Shown here piece by piece: positions 14,084 through 17,815 of a DNA stretch of 17,815 bases. The notes under the pieces are model-generated. The model was not told where the DNA came from and did not search any database. It was given only the letters and a program-made list of their open reading frames with translations. The position numbers and the translations under genes are program-made. Source of the stretch: SURF-21 sp964592775. Lineage in GTDB: Bacteria; Actinomycetota; Geothermincolia; Geothermincolales; RBG-13-55-18. The stretch covers positions 1 through 17,815 of the forward strand of contig CAZQFX010000049.1 of the NCBI GenBank assembly GCA_964592775.1, given 5' to 3'. Position 1 is the first letter of the stretch. Each line of letters begins with the position of its first letter.

Positions 14084-14575
14084 GTGAGCACCATGGACGA
14101 CCTCAAGGAGGCCTTCGCCGGCGAGTCGCAGGCGAACCGCAAATACCTGGCCTTCGCCGCCAAGGCGGACGAGGAGGGCTACGCCCGGGTGGCCAGGCTC
14201 TTCCGCGCCGCAGCGGACGCCGAGACGGTGCACGCCCACGCTCATCTGCGGGTGATGAAGGGCATCGGCGGCACGGACGAGAACCTGCGCTCGGCCATCG
14301 ACGGCGAGACGGCCGAGTTCCGCACCATGTACCCGGGGATGATGGAGCGGGCGAAGAGCGAGGGCAACGACGCCGCCTACATGTCCTTCGCAAACGCCAA
14401 CGCCGTGGAGGAGATCCACGCCGGCCTCTACCAGAAAGCCCTCGACAACCTGGGCGGCAACGAGGAGACCGACTACTACGTCTGCCAGGTCTGCGGCAAT
14501 ACCGTGGAGGGGGAACCCCCCGACAAGTGCCCCATCTGCGGCGCCCCCAAGAAGATGTTCAAGCGGATCGACTGA
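14084..14575 (+). CDS. rbr: Rubrerythrin
   Basis: A 163-residue rubrerythrin, a cytoplasmic peroxidase of anaerobes that reduces hydrogen peroxide using NADH-linked electron donors. The N-terminal four-helix domain has the diiron ligands Glu14, Glu46 with His49 (ETVH), Glu74, Glu77, and Glu108 with His111 (EEIH). The C-terminal rubredoxin-like domain has Cys133, Cys136, Cys148 and Cys151 (CQVCG, CPICG). The GTG at 14084 lies 5 bases after GGAGGT; an ATG at 14093 is the alternative. It has its own promoter and candidate operator. It converges with the FAD oxidoreductase gene, the stop codons being two bases apart. It probably protects oxygen-sensitive iron-sulfur and tungsten enzymes encoded nearby. 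Confidence 0.96.
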   Translation: MSTMDDLKEAFAGESQANRKYLAFAAKADEEGYARVARLFRAAADAETVHAHAHLRVMKGIGGTDENLRSAIDGETAEFRTMYPGMMERAKSEGNDAAYMSFANANAVEEIHAGLYQKALDNLGGNEETDYYVCQVCGNTVEGEPPDKCPICGAPKKMFKRID

Positions 14576-14577
14576 AC

Positions 14578-15645
14578 CTACCGGGGTCCCCGGTACCTGA
14601 ATCCGGGCGGCCACAGGGTGAAGAGCATGGCCCAGGGGAAGGAGTCCGGGTCGTAGGTGGAAAGGATGGCCCGCGTCAGCGGCTTGAGGACCGCGTGGGG
14701 CAGGTATTCCCTGCACTTGCGGAAGGCGAACTGCGGCCGGTAGAGGGGCGTGAGCCGCTTGAACTCGCGCAGCGCGGCGTCGCGGTCCTCCACCGCCAGG
14801 GCGGCTATCTTCCCCGAGACCAGCGCCCCGTTCACCGCGAAGAGCAGCACCGGGCTGATCAACCCGGCAAGCGTCCCCGCAAGTATCTTGTCCCCCTGCA
14901 AGAGGCGCCGGTTGCTCCAACTCCCCAGGGGCCAGGCGGCCCAGGTGGCGACGCGGTCGTCCCAGGTGTCGAACTCGATGCCGTCCCCCGCCGCCAGCTT
15001 GTCCTTGAACTCCTCTTTCTCGCCGTCGGTCAGCGGCCTCTGCACGCCGAACACCAGAGCCCCCGCAGCCTCCCCGCGCTGGAAATAATAACCAAACTCT
15101 CGCGTAAACGAATCCAGGTAGATGATCACCCCGGGCCGCGAGGGGTCTCCCCTGCCCGTAGCCATGTGGCAGAAGAAAGGACGGCAGGGGACGTCCATGG
15201 CCTCGAAGGCCTCGCGGTCCAGGCCGGTGGCGATGATGGAGCCGGGCGGCAGCTCCTTTATCTCCCGCTTGGAGAGCCTGCTGCCCAGGAGCACCTCCAC
15301 TCCCTCCGCGAGGGCCTGGCGGTAGAGCACGTTCTCCAGGGAATGCTCCCCTTTGCCCCGCTCCACCGTGAAACCCTCCACGCCGCGCGGCAGCCCGAAC
15401 TCGTACTTCTTCCCGTAGGCCCAGGCCCGGGTGAGGGTCCAGGGCTCCAGCGCTTCCTCCACCTCCACGCCGAGCTGCTCCCTCACCGCCGGCACGTCCA
15501 TGATGGTGGAATCGGCGTAGGACAGGTCTCCCCCCATGTAGTCCCGCCCCTCGTGCACCTTGACCCGAAAACCGCGGCGGGCCAGGTTTATGCCCGCTAC
15601 CAGTCCGGCCAGCCCCGCCCCCACGACCTCTATCTCCCTGGCCAT
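14578..15645 (-). CDS. FAD-dependent oxidoreductase, FixC/geranylgeranyl-reductase-like
   Basis: About 355 residues with an N-terminal dinucleotide fold: EIEVVGAGLAGLVAGINLA (Gly9, Gly11, Gly14) and Glu32 after the second strand. IIATGLDREAF marks the mid-domain strand. The usual GD...G...P motif is altered to GTLAGLISPVLLFAVNGALVSGK, where the canonical Asp is missing. This fits a divergent NAD(P)/FAD reductase related to FixC. The ATG at 15645 follows GGGAGGGAAG. The open frame extends further upstream into the repeat and the run of Ns, but that part is not coding. It ends two bases from the rubrerythrin stop. Substrate unknown; a role with the crotonase-family gene upstream is only suggested by shared direction. 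Confidence 0.75.
   Translation of the reverse strand: MAREIEVVGAGLAGLVAGINLARRGFRVKVHEGRDYMGGDLSYADSTIMDVPAVREQLGVEVEEALEPWTLTRAWAYGKKYEFGLPRGVEGFTVERGKGEHSLENVLYRQALAEGVEVLLGSRLSKREIKELPPGSIIATGLDREAFEAMDVPCRPFFCHMATGRGDPSRPGVIIYLDSFTREFGYYFQRGEAAGALVFGVQRPLTDGEKEEFKDKLAAGDGIEFDTWDDRVATWAAWPLGSWSNRRLLQGDKILAGTLAGLISPVLLFAVNGALVSGKIAALAVEDRDAALREFKRLTPLYRPQFAFRKCREYLPHAVLKPLTRAILSTYDPDSFPWAMLFTLWPPGFRYRGPR
14579..14595. other. Perfect odd palindrome at the convergent gene ends
   Basis: TACCGGGG-T-CCCCGGTA spans the last codons of the minus-strand FAD oxidoreductase and begins 4 bases after the rubrerythrin stop. It could fold in both transcripts. No T-run follows on the plus strand, so a bidirectional terminator is possible but unproven. 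Confidence 0.4.
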
Positions 15646-15675
15646 CTTCCCTCCCTTGCCGTTCGATCGTACTGA

Positions 15676-15736
15676 ATACCAGAAATCCCCTTTGGGGTCA
15701 GCCCTGGAACGGGATTTCCCCTTTGGGGTCATTTCA
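15676..15736. repeat. CCCCTTTGGGGTCA repeat array, left of gap
   Basis: Two units, AATCCCCTTTGGGGTCAG (from about 15685) and TTTCCCCTTTGGGGTCATTTCA (ending 15736), lie about 30 bases upstream of the FAD oxidoreductase start. CCCCTTTGGGG is itself palindromic. The first unit continues into GCCCTGGAAC, as in the element downstream of AOR. Confidence 0.7.
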
Positions 15737-15836
15737 NNNNNNNNNNNNNNNNNNNNNNNNNNNNNNNNNNNNNNNNNNNNNNNNNNNNNNNNNNNNNNNN
15801 NNNNNNNNNNNNNNNNNNNNNNNNNNNNNNNNNNNN
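15737..15836. other. Assembly gap of 100 Ns
   Basis: Exactly 100 undefined bases, the conventional size for a gap of unknown length. The gap is flanked on both sides by the identical 20-base sequence TCCCCTTTGGGGTCATTTCA. It probably marks an unresolved repeat array, so genes could be missing between the crotonase-family gene and the FAD oxidoreductase. Confidence 0.98.
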
Positions 15837-15933
15837 TCCCCTTTGGGGTCATTTCAGGCCTGGAGCCGGAACAGGTGACGGCGTTCAGCCAGATTCCGAG
15901 GCTCGACACCTTTACTTCTGTCATGAATCCCCT
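15837..15933. repeat. CCCCTTTGGGGTCA repeat, right of gap, and spacer
   Basis: The right-hand copy TCCCCTTTGGGGTCATTTCA (15837-15856) is followed by about 75 bases without a recognisable gene. Near 15926 AATCCCCTTT appears again, at the very stop codon of the crotonase-family gene, so that stop lies at the edge of a repeat remnant. Confidence 0.65.
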
Positions 15934-16710
15934 TTAGAACCGGCCGTGTTTGCCTTCCCCCTGGGTGAAGCGCCCCGCGCCCGAGACGGATTCCCCGCTC
16001 TCCAGCGTCTTAATGCCCAAGCGGTACTCGAGCTCGAGGCCCGATTCGAAAGTCAGGCCGATACCGCGGTAGAGCGCCTCGCGATCGTTGCGCATACAGG
16101 TCTGCGGGAACTCGGCCAGTTGCGCGGCCAACATCTCCGCTTCCTCCCTGGCCTTGCCCTTTTCCACCACGCGGTTGACCAGCCCCATCTCCAGCGCCTC
16201 CCGCGCTCCCACCGGGCGTCCCGTGAGGATCATGTCCAGGGCGCGGCTCATGCCGATGAGGCACGGCAGTCGCTGTGTACCGCCGTCGATGAGCGGCACC
16301 CCGAAGCGGCGCTCGAAAATGCCCAGCACGGCGTCCTCCTCGGCCACGCGCAGGTCGCACCATATCGCCAACTCCAGGCCTCCTGCCACGCAGTAACCGG
16401 ATATGGCGGCTATCACCGGTTTGGAGAGCAGCATGCGAGTGGGGCCTAGAGGTCCATCCCCGGACATGTCCTCGTTCAGGCGCAATGCCTCCCGCAACGG
16501 GTCGGACGCCAGCGCCTTGAGGTCGGCGCCGGCGCAGAAGGTCCCGTGTGCTCCCCACAACACCGCGGCATACATGGAGTCGTCGGCCTCGAAGCGGCGG
16601 AATGCATCGGCGAGTTGCTTCGAGGTCTCGTAGTCGACGGCGTTCCTCACCTCGGGCCGGTTGATGACCACAGTGAATACCTTGCCGCTTTTTTCCACTT
16701 CGACCTGCAT
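15934..16710 (-). CDS. Enoyl-CoA hydratase/isomerase (crotonase) family protein
   Basis: A 258-residue crotonase-fold enzyme acting on acyl-CoA thioesters. The oxyanion-hole segments are present: GTFCAGADLKAL and ISGYCVAGGLELA. The first catalytic position keeps Glu (GIFERRFGVPLIDGGTQRLP). The second position, Glu164 in rat enoyl-CoA hydratase, is Asp (ALDMILTGRPVGA), a variant seen in many homologues. So hydratase activity is plausible but an isomerase or other crotonase reaction is possible. I choose the ATG at 16710, 7 bases after AGGAGGT. An upstream ATG at 16752 would add 14 residues that do not fit the family. The gene follows the YiiX-like gene in the same direction. The final residues (TQGEGKHGRF) abut a repeat remnant. 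Confidence 0.92.
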   Translation of the reverse strand: MQVEVEKSGKVFTVVINRPEVRNAVDYETSKQLADAFRRFEADDSMYAAVLWGAHGTFCAGADLKALASDPLREALRLNEDMSGDGPLGPTRMLLSKPVIAAISGYCVAGGLELAIWCDLRVAEEDAVLGIFERRFGVPLIDGGTQRLPCLIGMSRALDMILTGRPVGAREALEMGLVNRVVEKGKAREEAEMLAAQLAEFPQTCMRNDREALYRGIGLTFESGLELEYRLGIKTLESGESVSGAGRFTQGEGKHGRF

Positions 16711-16804
16711 GCCGGGACCTCCTTGACTCTCGCGGCCTTCAAACAGAAACACGCCGTACGAGCACTATAGTAACCCCGAAGCACCGCGCAGCGGGAGAGG
16801 CGAT

Positions 16805-17659
16805 TCAGTACCCGCGCCGCCGAAGAAGGCGGACAAATGGGTGCGGCGCGAGGATTCCTCCGCCAGAGGCGAGGAAACACAACGCGAATGCCTTGGCCAG
16901 GAGTGACCATATGGTGTCCGGTTTCTTCTCATAATGCCCGCCGACCACCACGGTATGCCGGCTCATGTAGATATCATCGGGAGATACGCCGAACCACGCG
17001 GGCCGGCGCGAGAGGTCTATCCGGCCTTCGCTGGCATGGAGAAAAGCTGCCCAGATGAGTTCGCTGCAATACCAGCCTTCCGCGTCGTTCTGCTTGCTCA
17101 ACCAGTTGATGTCGTATGCTTGGCCTCTCTGCTGTCGCGCGAATGCGACGGCTTTCCCCATCGTCGCGTCATCCGCGCTCTTCACCCTCATGTATACCAC
17201 CCAGGTCATATCGGGATAGGTCCACGCCCCTATGTCGGTCTCGATGACCCCCGAGCGTGGGTTGGATGCCACGATGAGCCTGCCCCCGCCCGCATACAGC
17301 GCGGCATGCGTCCACCCGTTATGTGGATTAAACGAGGGCACCAGGCTCCACCTACACCTGCCCAGCAATATATCCCCTCGCGCGAGTTCATCCGCCATCG
17401 CATCCGCTTCCGCGGAAGCGGCATGTTCCTCTTCGCCACCCGGCTCTTTCCCAAGACGGTTGAAGGCGAAGGCGGCCTCACGGAAGTCGCCGACACTGTC
17501 GGCCCCCGGCGTTCGCTTTCCCTCTCTCGTACGGGGCCGGTCGAAGATCCCCGCGAAGAGCATGGCGAAGATAAGCATGTAGAGCAACACTATCGGCGTT
17601 ATCGTCCACAAGGATCTCGTAAGCGCCTTATCCTCCGAGCTTGCTTCCACGGAAAACAC
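16805..17659 (-). CDS. YiiX-like permuted papain-fold enzyme with N-terminal membrane anchor
   Basis: 284 residues. A hydrophobic segment at residues 17-39 (SLWTITPIVLLYMLIFAML) after a short polar N-terminus predicts a membrane anchor. A charged linker follows, then a domain of the permuted NlpC/P60-like (YiiX/YaeF) family. Its marks are ARGDILLG, GWTHAALYAG with probable catalytic His118, RGQAYD, and GWYCSELIW with probable nucleophile Cys198. Family members are thought to cleave amide or ester bonds, often in lipid- or peptidoglycan-related substrates. A second hydrophobic stretch (WSLLAKAFALCFLASGGGI) lies near the C-terminus. The start is a GTG at 17659 with only a weak ribosome site, so it is uncertain. 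The function relative to its neighbours is unknown. Confidence 0.8.
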   Translation of the reverse strand: MFSVEASSEDKALTRSLWTITPIVLLYMLIFAMLFAGIFDRPRTREGKRTPGADSVGDFREAAFAFNRLGKEPGGEEEHAASAEADAMADELARGDILLGRCRWSLVPSFNPHNGWTHAALYAGGGRLIVASNPRSGVIETDIGAWTYPDMTWVVYMRVKSADDATMGKAVAFARQQRGQAYDINWLSKQNDAEGWYCSELIWAAFLHASEGRIDLSRRPAWFGVSPDDIYMSRHTVVVGGHYEKKPDTIWSLLAKAFALCFLASGGGILAPHPFVRLLRRRGY

Positions 17660-17764
17660 CTGCCCCGTCGCGTCTAGTCGGGAACGTATTTCGCGGGCAA
17701 GATTCGCTGTTCCTGTTTCGATTGTATATGGTTCTCGTTCCCCTATCTATCTTAGTACTTCGGT

Positions 17765-17776
17765 CCGTAAATACGG
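17765..17776. promoter_or_regulatory. Short dyad upstream of the YiiX-like gene
   Basis: CCGTA-AA-TACGG is a perfect short inverted repeat about 105 bases before the GTG start. It may be an operator or chance. TATACA-like sequence (minus strand, near 17726-17732) could be a -10 but no good -35 was found. Nothing else is seen in 17660-17815. Confidence 0.15.
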
Positions 17777-17815
17777 TAACGTATCGAGAGCGTCGCTGCG
17801 CCACGCCCGCAAGGC

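Noticed and set aside
15646..15924. N-terminal extension of the FAD oxidoreductase through the gap
   Set aside because: The dinucleotide-fold start MAREIEVVGAG has its own ribosome site at 15645, and the upstream frame is repeat sequence and Ns.
16765..16770. TATAGT as a -10 for the crotonase-family gene (minus strand)
   Set aside because: No acceptable -35 lies 16-19 bases upstream, and the gene may be read with the YiiX-like gene.

Overview
This is a GC-rich bacterial window of about 17.8 kb, mostly coding, with strong Shine-Dalgarno sequences and frequent TTG/GTG starts. The gene content (two-subunit electron-transfer flavoprotein, FAD-linked oxidases, iron-sulfur oxidoreductases, tungsten-type aldehyde ferredoxin oxidoreductase, rubrerythrin, ferritin) points to an anaerobe or microaerophile. 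Codon and start use would fit a deep anaerobic lineage of Actinomycetota, but that is inference; no phylogenetic marker is present. A run of 100 Ns shows this is a scaffold, probably from a draft or metagenome assembly.

Layout. A ferritin gene (minus strand, 271-783) diverges from the main plus-strand block. That block is: etfA, etfB, a small uncharacterised helical protein, a GlcD-type FAD-linked oxidase, a possible 42-codon reading frame, a GlcF/HdrD-type double-CCG iron-sulfur protein, and a second FAD-linked oxidase (1295-8361). After 370 bases filled with inverted repeats come a FixC-like flavoprotein and a FixX-like two-cluster ferredoxin (8735-10504). Then come an ACMSD-type amidohydrolase and a large aldehyde ferredoxin oxidoreductase (10660-13752). 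Rubrerythrin (14084-14575) closes the plus-strand set. The right end is minus strand: a YiiX-like membrane-anchored permuted papain-fold enzyme, a crotonase-family enzyme and a FAD-dependent oxidoreductase, with the assembly gap between the last two.

How the genes may work together (inference). EtfAB is the likely hub. The two GlcD-type flavoproteins with the CCG protein resemble hydroxyacid dehydrogenase modules (GlcDEF; the EtfAB-linked lactate dehydrogenase of acetogens). FixC/FixX-like proteins plus EtfAB recall the FixABCX bifurcating complex. AOR is a ferredoxin-linked aldehyde/acid enzyme, and the crotonase suggests acyl-CoA chemistry. Together they look like an electron-transfer module coupling an organic acid or aldehyde oxidation to ferredoxin and quinone or NAD pools. 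The substrate cannot be read from the sequence.

Non-coding structure is unusually rich. There is a near-perfect tandem pair of 111-bp repeats upstream of the small helical gene, a dispersed family with GGGGTCAG-like ends, an inverted pair of the widespread ATTGCGAGG...GAAGCAA-type repeat, and identical 20-base sequences on both sides of the assembly gap. Candidate promoters and dyads precede ferritin, etfA and rubrerythrin.
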